Notes under the pieces: model-generated
What the model was told of the DNA's origin: nothing
Database searches by the model: none
The model's input: only the letters and a program-made list of their open reading frames with translations
Program-made: the position numbers and the translations under genes
Part shown: positions 8,670 to 17,944 of the stretch, piece after piece
How the letters are laid out: each line of letters starts with the position of its first letter
How positions within the stretch are numbered: position 1 is the stretch's first letter
Assembly (NCBI RefSeq): GCF_003752505.1
Contig: NZ_RKHO01000001.1
Span: 1,178,001-1,242,000 of the forward strand
Length of the DNA stretch: 64,000 nucleotides
DNA from: Nocardioides aurantiacus
GTDB lineage: Bacteria; Actinomycetota; Actinomycetes; Propionibacteriales; Nocardioidaceae
Direction: 5' to 3'

Positions 8670-8925
8670 TCTCGACGCCCGCCAGGAAGTCGACCACCAC
8701 CGCGAGCGGCATCTCGCACGGCTTGAGCACCCACCCCTCGCCCAGGGCGTAGGCGTTGGTGCTGACCACCGCCGAACCGTCCAGCGCCTCGGCGTACACG
8801 CTGGCGCTGCGGCCGCCCGCACGGGTGGTGCGGGTGACCGACCAGCGACGGCCGTCGTACGACGCCTGCGACCAGCCCTCGGGCACCCGGGCCAGCAGTG
8901 CGGCCACGGCGTCGGGACCGCTCAC
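8629..8925 (-). CDS. Hypothetical protein, 98 residues
   Basis: Small soluble protein with no recognised domain. The main body (residues 1-80) has an alternating strand-like pattern (GWSQASYDGRRWSVTRTT, SASVYAEALDGS, GWVLKPCEMPLAVVVDFL). It ends in a low-complexity tail encoded by the tandem repeat. The GTG start overlaps the stop of the upstream GerM-domain gene as GTGA on the minus strand, so the two form a translationally coupled pair and probably act together. No catalytic motif is visible. Confidence 0.7.
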   Translation of the reverse strand: MSGPDAVAALLARVPEGWSQASYDGRRWSVTRTTRAGGRSASVYAEALDGSAVVSTNAYALGEGWVLKPCEMPLAVVVDFLAGVETRPDPDRAPTGPD

Positions 8926-9815
8926 CGGACCTGCAGCCGCTTGGTCTCGCGGCTCCCGCCGGCCAGCGAGACCACGAGGATGAAGTCGCCGACGGGGGAG
9001 GAGACGTCGAAGTCGTAGGCCGCGACCTCGCCGGGCCGCTCCGCCTCCGCCGTGCCCTCGCGCACCACCACCTCCTCGTCGTCCACCAGCCGCCACGCCA
9101 GCCGGCCGTCCTCGGAGCGCGCCCACCCCCGCACCGTGAACGCGCTGCTGACCACGGCACCGTCGGCGGGGCTGTCGACCAGCACCCGGGAGACCGCCCC
9201 GTCCTCGGCCACCACGGGGTCGCCGAGCGGGACGCCCCACAGCGCGTCGGCCGGGGCGCCGTCCAGCAGCACCTCGACGGGCAGCCGGCTACGGGTGGCG
9301 GTGTCGACCGTCCACACCAGGGCCTGCAGCGCGGTGGCCGCCTGCGCCCGGCCGACGTCGGCGTCGGTGTCGAGCCCGGCGAGGTCCACCGTCACGCGGT
9401 CGCTGCCCACGCGGGTGGCCACCCGCGCCTCCACCTCGGGCCACCCCGGGGCGAGGTCGTCGTCGACCACCTGCCGGCTGACCAGCTGCTGGACCGCCAC
9501 CTGCACGTCGTCGCCGGTCGCGTCCTCGACGAGGTGGCGGTCGGCGAAGAGCAGGGTGCCGCCGCGCGCCACGGCGTACGTCGTCACCGCGAGGTCGCGT
9601 GGCTCCTCCTGGCCGCCCGTCGCACCGACGGACCGCGTCTCGTCGACGGCCCCGTCGGTGGGCGGCGCGGGCCGGTCGCGGTCCGCGGCCCAGGAGATGC
9701 CCCCGATGACCACGGTCGTCGCCGTGGCGGCGGCCAGCACGCGCGGCACCCACCAGGCGGGGCGCTGCTCGTCGGGCTGCTGCTCAGGGCGCGCGAGCCG
9801 GGGGAGCGCGGGCAT
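8922..9815 (-). CDS. GerMN / Gmad2-domain membrane-anchored protein
   Basis: A 297-residue exported or anchored protein. After a Pro/Arg-rich start comes one transmembrane helix (about residues 27-46). A GerMN-like domain (about 75-200) includes TLLFADRHLVEDATGDDV and a central ATALQALVWTV. It is followed by a C-terminal immunoglobulin-like Gmad2 domain (VLVDSPADGAVVSSAFTVRG through FDVSSPVGDFILVV). These domains are named from spore-germination proteins, but they are widespread in non-sporulating actinobacteria as extracytoplasmic proteins of unknown role. The ATG is preceded by AGGAGG. It is operonic with the small downstream gene. Confidence 0.8.
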   Translation of the reverse strand: MPALPRLARPEQQPDEQRPAWWVPRVLAAATATTVVIGGISWAADRDRPAPPTDGAVDETRSVGATGGQEEPRDLAVTTYAVARGGTLLFADRHLVEDATGDDVQVAVQQLVSRQVVDDDLAPGWPEVEARVATRVGSDRVTVDLAGLDTDADVGRAQAATALQALVWTVDTATRSRLPVEVLLDGAPADALWGVPLGDPVVAEDGAVSRVLVDSPADGAVVSSAFTVRGWARSEDGRLAWRLVDDEEVVVREGTAEAERPGEVAAYDFDVSSPVGDFILVVSLAGGSRETKRLQVR

Positions 9816-9908
9816 GGGACCTCCTGCGGCCACGGTACGACGCTCCCGCTGTCCGCGAACGGCCCACGAGGGGTCGTGGCCACCGCGGGCGTCGGTCATA
9901 GTGGGGCC

Positions 9909-10268
9909 ATGAGCGCGTCGAGCCCTGTCGAGGACTGCCTGTTCTGCCGCATCGTCGCCGGGGAGGTGCCCGCCGAGGTGGTCCACCGCGGCGACACGAC
10001 GCTGGCCTTCCGCGACGTCAACCCGCAGGCGCCCACCCACGTGCTCGTCGTGCCGCAGGCCCACCACGCCGACGCGGCCGCGCTCGCCCAGGACGACCCC
10101 GCCACCCTGGCCCGGCTCGTCGACGCGGCCCGTGAGGTCGCTGCGGCCGAGGGCCTCGACGACGGCTACCGGCTGGTCTTCAACACCGGCGCCCAGGCCG
10201 GCCAGACCGTCTTCCACGTCCATCTGCACCTGCTCGGCGGTCGCGACCTGGGCTGGCCGCCCGGATGA
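9909..10268 (+). CDS. HIT-family nucleotide-binding hydrolase
   Basis: Histidine-triad protein of 119 residues, probably an HINT-type purine nucleoside phosphoramidase. An N-terminal CLFCRIVAGEVPAEVV precedes FRDVNPQAPTHVLVVP. The catalytic triad motif lies near the C terminus as TVFHVHLHLLGG (HxHxH). The ATG lies 6 nt after a CATAGT -10 box (9897-9902), which suggests a leaderless message. It lies between rsmE and phoH, as in many actinobacteria. The stop overlaps the start of the next ORF as ATGA, but a strong hairpin there may separate the two units. Confidence 0.93.
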   Translation: MSASSPVEDCLFCRIVAGEVPAEVVHRGDTTLAFRDVNPQAPTHVLVVPQAHHADAAALAQDDPATLARLVDAAREVAAAEGLDDGYRLVFNTGAQAGQTVFHVHLHLLGGRDLGWPPG

Positions 10269-11572
10269 CGGTCTCCCGCGGCCGCGCCCAGGACGGACCG
10301 GTCCTGGGCTCGGGAGACCGTGGCACCCGCCACCCTCTCCCGAGTCCCACCCGACCTGCCGCCCCGCACGTCGCGGTCGTGGCCGCGCTGGCCGTGCTCG
10401 CCCTGCTGCTCGGCGGTTGCGGCTCCACCGGGTCCGGCGGGACGGACGCCCCGGCGCGAGCCGGGCGGTCGGCGGTCACGCCGTCGCCGACCGGGGAGCC
10501 GGAGGCCGGCCACTCCGGCCACACCGCCGCCGCTGACGACACCCCACCCCGCCCGCTGCGGGCGGGGGAGCGGCGTGCCGGGCTGCGGATGCCGGCCGCC
10601 TACACGCCCTCGGCGCCCTACGGCCGCGGCACGGACGACTACCGCTGCTTCCTGCTCGACCCCCGGCTGGCCTCGGACCAGGTGATCACCGGCTTCGACG
10701 TGCGTCCGGGCAACCCCGACGTCGTCCACCACGTGATCCTGTTCCGGGTGCCGGCCGAGCAGGTCGACGCGGCGCAGCGGGAGGACGCGACGACCGAGGG
10801 CGAGGGCTGGACCTGCTTCGGGGACACCGGCCTCGGCGGCGGACCCGGCGCCGGCCTCGACGACGCCCCGTGGCTCGGCGCCTGGGCTCCGGGCGGCCGG
10901 GAGCAGGTGCACCCCCGCGGGCTCGGCGTCGAGCTCGACCGCGGCTCGCGGATCGTGATGCAGGTCCACTACAACCTGGTCGGCGGCGCCGAGCCGGACC
11001 GCAGTGGCGTCGACCTCCGTCTCGCCCCGCGCACGCCGGCCACGACCCTGCTCCACACCCGGCTGCTCCCCGCGCCGGTCGAGCTGCCCTGCCGCCCCGG
11101 ACGCGACGACGCGGCGCTGTGCGAGCGCGCCACCGCGGTCGCCGACGTCAAGGAGCGCTTCGGTGAGGGTCCCGGGTCGACCGCCGACCTGCTGCACCTG
11201 CTGTGCGGCGAGGTGCGACCGGGGCCCGTGCAGACCTGCGACCGGCCGGTGACCCAGCCCGAGACGGTGCGCGGCGTGGCCGGCCACATGCACCTGCTCG
11301 GCCGCCAGATCCGGATCGAGGTCAACCCCGGCACGCCCCGGGCGAGGACCCTGCTCGACGTGCCGGTCTGGAACTTCGACGACCAGGGCAGCCGCACCGT
11401 CCGTCCCACCCGGCTCGTGCCCGGCGACACCGTCCGCGTCACCTGCCGCCACACCCAGCGGCTGCGCGACCAGCTCCCGTCCTTCGAGGGCGTCACCGAG
11501 CGCTACGTCGTCTGGGGCGAGGGCAGCACCGACGAGATGTGCCTCGGCATCCTCCAGGTCACCCGCCCCTGA
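10265..11572 (+). CDS. Copper type II ascorbate-dependent monooxygenase-like lipoprotein
   Basis: Exported protein resembling the catalytic core of peptidylglycine/dopamine beta monooxygenases. A lipobox LLLGGC ends a hydrophobic stretch at about residues 37-52, so the mature protein should be lipid-anchored outside. Candidate copper ligands appear in family order: HH in DVVHHVILF (~158), His in MQVHYN (~238), HxH in GHMHLLG (~341) and Met in DEMCLG near the C terminus. Paired Cys residues also fit. Start uncertain: ATG 10265 overlaps the HIT stop, but the first ~18 codons lie in a terminator-like hairpin; the next in-frame candidate is GTG 10379. Substrate unknown. Confidence 0.75.
   Translation: MTVSRGRAQDGPVLGSGDRGTRHPLPSPTRPAAPHVAVVAALAVLALLLGGCGSTGSGGTDAPARAGRSAVTPSPTGEPEAGHSGHTAAADDTPPRPLRAGERRAGLRMPAAYTPSAPYGRGTDDYRCFLLDPRLASDQVITGFDVRPGNPDVVHHVILFRVPAEQVDAAQREDATTEGEGWTCFGDTGLGGGPGAGLDDAPWLGAWAPGGREQVHPRGLGVELDRGSRIVMQVHYNLVGGAEPDRSGVDLRLAPRTPATTLLHTRLLPAPVELPCRPGRDDAALCERATAVADVKERFGEGPGSTADLLHLLCGEVRPGPVQTCDRPVTQPETVRGVAGHMHLLGRQIRIEVNPGTPRARTLLDVPVWNFDDQGSRTVRPTRLVPGDTVRVTCRHTQRLRDQLPSFEGVTERYVVWGEGSTDEMCLGILQVTRP
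10268..10321. terminator. Strong two-tier hairpin downstream of the HIT gene
   Basis: Outer arms ACGGTCTCCCG/CGGGAGACCGT (10268-10278 and 10311-10321) enclose inner arms GCCCAGGAC/GTCCTGGGC with a 6-base loop. No T-tract follows. The position right after the HIT stop suggests transcript termination. The outer GGTCTCCC/GGGAGACC arms resemble the dispersed hairpins at 22.1 and 29.7 kb. Confidence 0.6.
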
Positions 11573-11676
11573 CCGGTCCGGCCGGGAAGGAACCCGGGTG
11601 ACCGCGTGTTCGGCCTCCCGTAGCATCGAGACGATCATCGCCACCACACCGAAGGGCGGCCCACCGTGGGCCAGCA

Positions 11677-12794
<1,118 letters not shown>

Positions 12795-12798
<4 letters not shown>

Positions 12799-13304
12799 GC
12801 ATCGAGGTCCAGAACGAGTCGCAGGTCCAGCTCGACGAGCACCGGCTGCAACGGCTGGCCCGCTCCGTCCTCGACCGGATGCGCGTCCACCCGCTCGCCG
12901 AGCTCTCGGTGACCGCGGTCGACGAGGCCACCATCGCCGAGCTGAACGCGAAGTGGATGGAGAAGACCGGGCCCACCGACGTGCTGGCCTTCCCGATGGA
13001 CGAGCTGCGCCCGGGCCTGGTCAACGCCGAGCCCGAGGAGGGCGTCCTCGGCGACCTCGTGCTGTGCCCGGCCGTCGCCGCCCAGCAGGCCGAGGCGGCC
13101 GGTCACACCACGCAGGACGAGCTCGACCTGCTCACCGTCCACGGCATCCTGCACCTCCTCGGCTACGACCACGGCGAGCCCGACGAGCACCGCGAGATGT
13201 TCGCGCTCCAGGCCCAGCTGCTCGGGGAGTTCCTCGGCCACGAGTCGGACGCGGCGCAGCACGCCGCCCGACAACCGGCGCCCACGCCCGACGACCGCGG
13301 CTGA
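12795..13304 (+). CDS. ybeY: Endoribonuclease YbeY (rRNA maturation factor)
   Basis: Metal-dependent single-strand endoribonuclease needed for 16S rRNA 3' maturation and ribosome quality control. The zinc site is [11 protein letters not shown] near residue 115-125 (H-x3-H-x5-H). Upstream [10 protein letters not shown] and GDLVLCP match the family. 169 residues is normal. The GTG start overlaps the phoH stop by 4 bp. The next gene, a CNNM protein, begins 8 bases after its stop. Confidence 0.95.
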
Positions 13305-13312
13305 GCGGCCCG

Positions 13313-14692
13313 ATGGACGGTCACGGCCCGGCACTGATCCTCACGGTGGTCGCCCTCGTCGCCCTCGCGGCGGTGCTCGCCAGCACCGAGGCCGCGACGA
13401 CGTCGTTCTCGCGCGCCCGGGCCCTCGAGCTGGCGCACGAGCAGCGTCCCGGCGCGGTCCACCTGCTGCGGGTCCTCGACGACCCCGCCCGCCACCTCAA
13501 CGCCCTGCTCTTCCTGCGGCTGCTGAGCGAGACCGCCGCGGTGGTGCTCGCCACCGCGGTCGCGATGAGCCTGCTGGGCCGCAACGACTGGTCCACGGCG
13601 CTGGTCGCCACGGTCGTGATGTTCGTGGTCCTCTTCGTCGTCATCGGGGTCGGTCCGCGCACCATCGGCCGGCAGCGCGCCGAGGCGGTCTCCCTGGCCA
13701 CCGCGGGCGCCGTGCTGGCGCTGTCGCGGGTGCTCGGCCCGCTGCCCCGCCTGCTCATCCTCGTCGGCAACGCCCTCACCCCGGGCAAGGGTTTCTCCGA
13801 GGGCCCGTTCGGCTCCGAGGCCGAGCTGCGCGAGATGGTCGACCTCGCGGAGGCGTCGAGCCTGATCGAGTCCGACGAGAGCCGGATGATCCACTCCGTC
13901 TTCGAGCTCGGCGACACCTCGGTGCGCGAGGTGATGGTGCCGCGCACCGACGTGGTCTACATCGAGCGGCAGAAGACGCTGCGCCAGGCGATGTCGCTGT
14001 TCCTGCGCAGCGGCTACTCCCGGGTGCCGGTCGTGGGGGAGAGCCTCGACGACATCATCGGCTTCGTCTACCTCAAGGACGTCAGCAAGCGGGTCTTCGA
14101 CCGCAAGGCCGCCGAGAGCACCGAGGACGTCGAGCACCTGATGCGACCCGTGCTCCACGTCCCCGACTCCAAGCCCGCCGACGACCTGCTCCGCGAGATG
14201 CAGGCGCAGCGGCGCCACATCGCCGTGGTCGTCGACGAGTACGGCGGCACCGCCGGCATCGTGACCATCGAGGACGTGCTGGAGGAGATCGTCGGCGAGA
14301 TCACCGACGAGTTCGACGCCGAGGAGACCGGCGTCGAGATCCTGCCCGACGGCGCCCGCCGGGTGCCGGCACGCTTCCCCGTCGACGACCTCGAGGACCT
14401 CGTCGGCGTGGCCGTGGAGGACGAGGACGTCGACTCCGTGGGCGGGCTGATGGCCAAGCACCTCGGCGTGGTCCCCATCCCCGGCTCCACGGTCGAGGTC
14501 GAGGGTCTGCAGCTGACCGCCGAGGAGGCCAAGGGCCGCCGCAAGAAGATCGGCACGGTGCTGGTGCGGCGCCTCGAGCCGGTCCCGGACCCCGAGGACG
14601 ACGACGTCCCCGAGGAGCGCTGGTCCCGCTCCGAGCGCCGCGAGCGCGAGCGGGAGGACCGGGGCGACCGCGTCCGCTCCTCGCAGACCTAG
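13313..14692 (+). CDS. CNNM/CorC-family (hemolysin C-like) membrane protein
   Basis: A 459-residue integral membrane protein with N-terminal DUF21 (about residues 5-190, four hydrophobic segments). A tandem CBS pair follows (about 205-330, containing VMVPRTDVV, GYSRVPVVGESLDDIIGFVYLKD and VDEYGGTAGIVTIEDVLEEIVGEI), then a C-terminal CorC_HlyC domain. Family members are linked to Mg2+/Co2+ export. It sits between ybeY and the deaminase-like gene as in most actinobacteria, so co-transcription from phoH is likely. The C-terminal tail is Arg/Glu-rich. Two further CNNM genes occur at 41.7-44.2 kb. Confidence 0.92.
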   Translation: MDGHGPALILTVVALVALAAVLASTEAATTSFSRARALELAHEQRPGAVHLLRVLDDPARHLNALLFLRLLSETAAVVLATAVAMSLLGRNDWSTALVATVVMFVVLFVVIGVGPRTIGRQRAEAVSLATAGAVLALSRVLGPLPRLLILVGNALTPGKGFSEGPFGSEAELREMVDLAEASSLIESDESRMIHSVFELGDTSVREVMVPRTDVVYIERQKTLRQAMSLFLRSGYSRVPVVGESLDDIIGFVYLKDVSKRVFDRKAAESTEDVEHLMRPVLHVPDSKPADDLLREMQAQRRHIAVVVDEYGGTAGIVTIEDVLEEIVGEITDEFDAEETGVEILPDGARRVPARFPVDDLEDLVGVAVEDEDVDSVGGLMAKHLGVVPIPGSTVEVEGLQLTAEEAKGRRKKIGTVLVRRLEPVPDPEDDDVPEERWSRSERREREREDRGDRVRSSQT

Positions 14693-14702
14693 ACTCCGGC
14701 GC

Positions 14703-15086
14703 GTGGACGACACGGACGGCTGGCAGCCGCTGACCGACGACCTCGCCGACCAGCCCGGCGCGGAGGACCGCAAGCTCGCCGTGCTGGCCAAGGCGACCCG
14801 CGCCCGGGCCCGCGCCGCCGAGGGGGCCGCGCTGCGCGACCTCGACGGCCGCACCTACGCCGCCGCGACGGTCGACCTGCCCCACCTGCGGCTCAGCGCC
14901 CTGGGGGCCGCGGTCGCGATGGCGGTGGCCAGCGGGGCCGCCGGCCTCGAGGCGGCCGTGCTGCTGACCGGGTCCGACACCGTCGGCGACGACGAGCTCG
15001 CGGTGGTCGGCGACCTCGGCGGCGGCGGGGTCCTGGTGCTGCTCGGCGACCCGGCCGGACGGTTGCGGGCGCGGCGTACGACCTGA
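14703..15086 (+). CDS. Degenerate cytidine deaminase-like protein
   Basis: A 127-residue protein holding the place of the cytidine-deaminase-like gene found before era in actinobacteria. It keeps the fold-level pattern (AEGAALRDLDGRTYAAATVDLPHLRLSALGAAVAMAVASGA). It lacks the catalytic HAE/CAE and PCxxC zinc residues; I see no Cys at all. Deaminase activity is therefore unlikely, and a structural or regulatory role is possible. The GTG start lies 7 nt after TAGACT, which overlaps the preceding stop, so a leaderless internal promoter is plausible. Confidence 0.75.
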   Translation: MDDTDGWQPLTDDLADQPGAEDRKLAVLAKATRARARAAEGAALRDLDGRTYAAATVDLPHLRLSALGAAVAMAVASGAAGLEAAVLLTGSDTVGDDELAVVGDLGGGGVLVLLGDPAGRLRARRTT

Positions 15087-15150
15087 CGCGGCGCGGGGTG
15101 GTGCGCCAGACCCCGGTCGCTGGCAGGGTGGGGGTGTCGACGTGCCATGA

Positions 15151-15191
15151 TGGTTGCGATGAGCAACCACCCCAGGAGGTGTCCGGCATGA
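15151..15191 (+). promoter_or_regulatory. Inverted repeat and possible 10-codon leader ORF before the 10-methyl fatty-acid genes
   Basis: The perfect inverted repeat TGGTTGC-N5-GCAACCA (15151-15169) lies just upstream of the AGGAGG ribosome site. Inside it, ATG 15159 opens a 10-codon frame (MSNHPRRCPA) whose TGA overlaps the main start as ATGA. A CATGAT -10-like box (15146-15151) would place the transcript start at or near that ATG. The sequence shows the repeat and the frame; operator or leader function is inference. Confidence 0.4.
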
Positions 15192-16603
15192 CCGCCCTGC
15201 TGCCCCCGGCGTCACGGCGCCCGGCCAGCACCACCGGCCGCGCGGCCCACGCCGCCGCTGTCCGCCGCCTCCAGCAGTCGTACGCCGCCCTCCCGCCCGG
15301 ATCGCCGGTCCGCCTGGCCAAGCGCACCTCCAACCTGTTCCGCCCGCGCGAGACCGTGGCCGGCTCGGGGCTCGACGTCTCCGGGCTGACCGGGGTGATC
15401 GAGGTCGACCCGGGCGCCCGCACCGCCGACGTCCAGGGGATGTGCACCTACGAGGACCTCGTCGACGTCACGCTGGCCCACGGCCTGGTCCCGCTGGTGG
15501 TGCCGCAGCTGCGCACCATCACCCTCGGTGGCGCCGTCACCGGTCTCGGCATCGAGTCCACGTCGTTACGCCACGGCCTGCCCCACGAGTCCGTGCTCGA
15601 GATGGACGTCTTCACCGGCGCCGGTGAGGTCGTCACGACGAGCCCGACCGAGCACGCCGACCTGTTCACCACCTTCCCCAACTCCTACGGCTCGCTCGGC
15701 TACGCCACCCGGCTGCGCATCGAGCTGATGCCGGTCACCTCCCACGTGGCGCTGCGCCACGTGCGGTTCGAGGAGACCGGCCCGCTCGAGCGGGCCATCG
15801 CCGAGATCACCGACACCGGCGCCCTCGACGGCGAGCCGGTCGACCTGCTCGACGGCACCTCCTTCGAGCCCGGCCACCACGTGCTCACCGTGGGCCGGTT
15901 CGTCGACAGCGACCAGCCGGGCTCGGACTACACCGGCGCCGGGGTCTACTGGCGCTCGGTGGCCGAGCGCACCACCGACCTGATGACGGTCCGCGACTAC
16001 CTCTGGCGCTGGGACACCGACTGGTTCTGGTGCTCCCGCGCCTTCGGGGCCCAGCACCCGCTCGTGCGCCGGCTGTGGCCGCGCCGGCTGCGCCGCTCCG
16101 ACACCTACCACCGGCTCGTGGGCCTCGACCAGCGCTTCGGCGTCGTCGACCGGCTCGACGAGCGCGCCGGCCGCCCGGCCCGCGAGCGCGTCGTGCAGGA
16201 CGTCGAGGTGCCGGTCGAGCGGCTGGGGGAGTTCCTCGACTGGTTCGACGAGGCCGTCGGCATGCGCCCGGTCTGGCTGTGCCCGCTGCGACTGCGCGAC
16301 TCCGTGCCCGGGACGAACCCGTGGCCGACGTACCCCCTGGAGCCGGGGCGCACCTACGTCAACGTCGGCTTCTGGGGGGCGGTCCCCGTCGGCCCCGAGG
16401 CCCCCGACGCGCCGCTCAACCGGGCGATCGAGGCGCGCGTCGCCGAGCTCGACGGCCACAAGTCCCTCTACTCCGAGTCCTTCTACGACCGCGAGACCTT
16501 CGACCGTCTCTACGACGGTCCCCACCTGGCTGCGGTGAAGCAGCGCTACGACCCCCACGACCGGCTCACGAGCCTCTACGACAAGGCGGTGCGACGACGA
16601 TGA
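15188..16603 (+). CDS. tmsA: FAD-binding oxidoreductase, probable 10-methylene fatty-acyl reductase (TmsA/BfaA-like)
   Basis: Flavoprotein of 471 residues with an FAD_binding_4 (VAO-type) domain. The recognisable stretch VIEVDPGARTADVQGMCTYEDLVD is followed by LVVPQLRTITLGGAVTGLGIESTS (about residues 75-130). Homologues adjacent to a CFA-type methyltransferase reduce 10-methylene-stearoyl groups to 10-methyl-stearate (tuberculostearic acid). Here the methyltransferase follows with an ATGA overlap, so the assignment rests largely on the pairing. ATG 15188 is chosen because AGGAGG lies 8 bases upstream. An inverted repeat in the leader may be an operator. Confidence 0.82.
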   Translation: MTALLPPASRRPASTTGRAAHAAAVRRLQQSYAALPPGSPVRLAKRTSNLFRPRETVAGSGLDVSGLTGVIEVDPGARTADVQGMCTYEDLVDVTLAHGLVPLVVPQLRTITLGGAVTGLGIESTSLRHGLPHESVLEMDVFTGAGEVVTTSPTEHADLFTTFPNSYGSLGYATRLRIELMPVTSHVALRHVRFEETGPLERAIAEITDTGALDGEPVDLLDGTSFEPGHHVLTVGRFVDSDQPGSDYTGAGVYWRSVAERTTDLMTVRDYLWRWDTDWFWCSRAFGAQHPLVRRLWPRRLRRSDTYHRLVGLDQRFGVVDRLDERAGRPARERVVQDVEVPVERLGEFLDWFDEAVGMRPVWLCPLRLRDSVPGTNPWPTYPLEPGRTYVNVGFWGAVPVGPEAPDAPLNRAIEARVAELDGHKSLYSESFYDRETFDRLYDGPHLAAVKQRYDPHDRLTSLYDKAVRRR

Positions 16604-17916
16604 CGACCCTCAAGGACCTCGGTGGCGCAGCCCTCGGGACCACGGCCCCGAAGCTGACCATCGCGCAGATGTTCGAGACCCTGCTGCTCCGCCCGGCGCC
16701 GATCCGGTTCACGGCGTACGACGGCAGCAGCTACGGCCCCGCCGACGCCCCCTTCGGGCTGGACCTCAAGACCGAGCGCGGCCTGGCCTACCTGGTCACC
16801 GCCCCCGGTGACCTCGGACTGGCCCGCGCCTACGTCTCCGGCGACCTCGACGTGCACGGCGTCCACCCGGGCGACCCCTACGCCGGCATGGTCACGCTGC
16901 TGCGCTCGATGCGCTTCCGTCGGCCCAGCCCCGGCCAGGCGGTGGCCCTGATGCGCTCGATCGGCCTCTCGCAGCTGCTGCCCCCGCCCCCGCCGCCGCA
17001 GGAGCACCTGCCGCGCTGGCGCCGGGTGATGGAGGGGCTGCGCCACTCCTCCGAGCGCGACTCCCAGGTGATCTCGCACCACTACGACGTCTCCAACCGG
17101 TTCTACGAGATGGTCCTCGGGCCCTCCATGACCTACACCTGCGCGCTGTTCGAGACCGAGGACAGCTCGCTCGAGGAGGCCCAGCGCGCGAAGTACGAGC
17201 TCGTCGCCCGCAAGCTCGCGCTGCAGCCGGGCCAGCGGCTGCTCGACGTCGGCTGCGGCTGGGGTGGCATGGTGCGCCACGCCGCCCGCGAGCACGGCGC
17301 CCGCGCGCTCGGCGTGACGCTCTCGCGCGAGCAGGCCGAGTGGGCGCAGGAGAAGATCCGCGAGGAGGGTCTGGAGCACCTCGCCGAGGTCCGCCACCTC
17401 GACTACCGCGCGGTCCAGGAGACCGGCTTCGACGCGGTCAGCTCGATCGGCCTGACCGAGCACATCGGTGTCGACCAGTACCCCGTCTACTTCGGCTTCC
17501 TGCGCGACAAGCTGGTCCCCGGCGGGCGGCTGCTCAACCACTGCATCACCCGCCCGACCAACAGGCCGACGGCGACCGGAGCGTTCATCGACCGCTACGT
17601 CTTCCCCGACGGCGAGCTGACCGGCTCGGGCCGCATCATCACCGAGGCCCAGGACGCCGGCCTGGAGGTGCAGCACGAGGAGAACCTCCGGGTCCACTAC
17701 GCCCACACCCTCGCCGGCTGGTGCCGCAACCTCGAGGCGCACTGGGACGAGGCCGTCGCCGAGGTCGGCGAGGGCACGGCCCGCGTCTGGGGCCTCTACA
17801 TGGCCGGCTCCCGGATGGGCTTCGAGCGCAACGAGATCCAGCTCCACCAGGTGCTGGCCACGCGCACCGACGAGGAGGGCCGCAGCGGGTTCCCGCTGCG
17901 CCCCGACTGGGTGTGA
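16600..17916 (+). CDS. tmsB: CFA-synthase-type SAM methyltransferase (TmsB/UfaA1-like)
   Basis: SAM-dependent methyltransferase of 438 residues in the cyclopropane-fatty-acyl-phospholipid synthase family. Motif I is LLDVGCGWGGM near residue 217, preceded by HHYDVSNRFYEMVLGPSMTY and followed by GVTLSREQAEWA and SSIGLTEHIG. A Pro-rich linker (~128-135) separates the N-terminal domain. With the preceding flavoprotein it would add a methylene group at C10 of membrane-bound oleate, later reduced to the 10-methyl form. The start overlaps the tmsA stop (ATGA). A cyclopropane synthase is the alternative, but the flavoprotein partner argues for methyl branching. Confidence 0.88.
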   Translation: MTTLKDLGGAALGTTAPKLTIAQMFETLLLRPAPIRFTAYDGSSYGPADAPFGLDLKTERGLAYLVTAPGDLGLARAYVSGDLDVHGVHPGDPYAGMVTLLRSMRFRRPSPGQAVALMRSIGLSQLLPPPPPPQEHLPRWRRVMEGLRHSSERDSQVISHHYDVSNRFYEMVLGPSMTYTCALFETEDSSLEEAQRAKYELVARKLALQPGQRLLDVGCGWGGMVRHAAREHGARALGVTLSREQAEWAQEKIREEGLEHLAEVRHLDYRAVQETGFDAVSSIGLTEHIGVDQYPVYFGFLRDKLVPGGRLLNHCITRPTNRPTATGAFIDRYVFPDGELTGSGRIITEAQDAGLEVQHEENLRVHYAHTLAGWCRNLEAHWDEAVAEVGEGTARVWGLYMAGSRMGFERNEIQLHQVLATRTDEEGRSGFPLRPDWV

Positions 17917-17944
17917 GACCGGCACCGGCGGATAGCCTCCGGGG

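Noticed and set aside
4620-8822. 1400-codon open frame on the minus strand
   Set aside because: Only its C-terminal ~287 codons (metallo-hydrolase) are real. The rest is antisense to hrcA, dnaJ and rsmE and has the Arg/His/Ala-rich look of GC-driven shadow frames.
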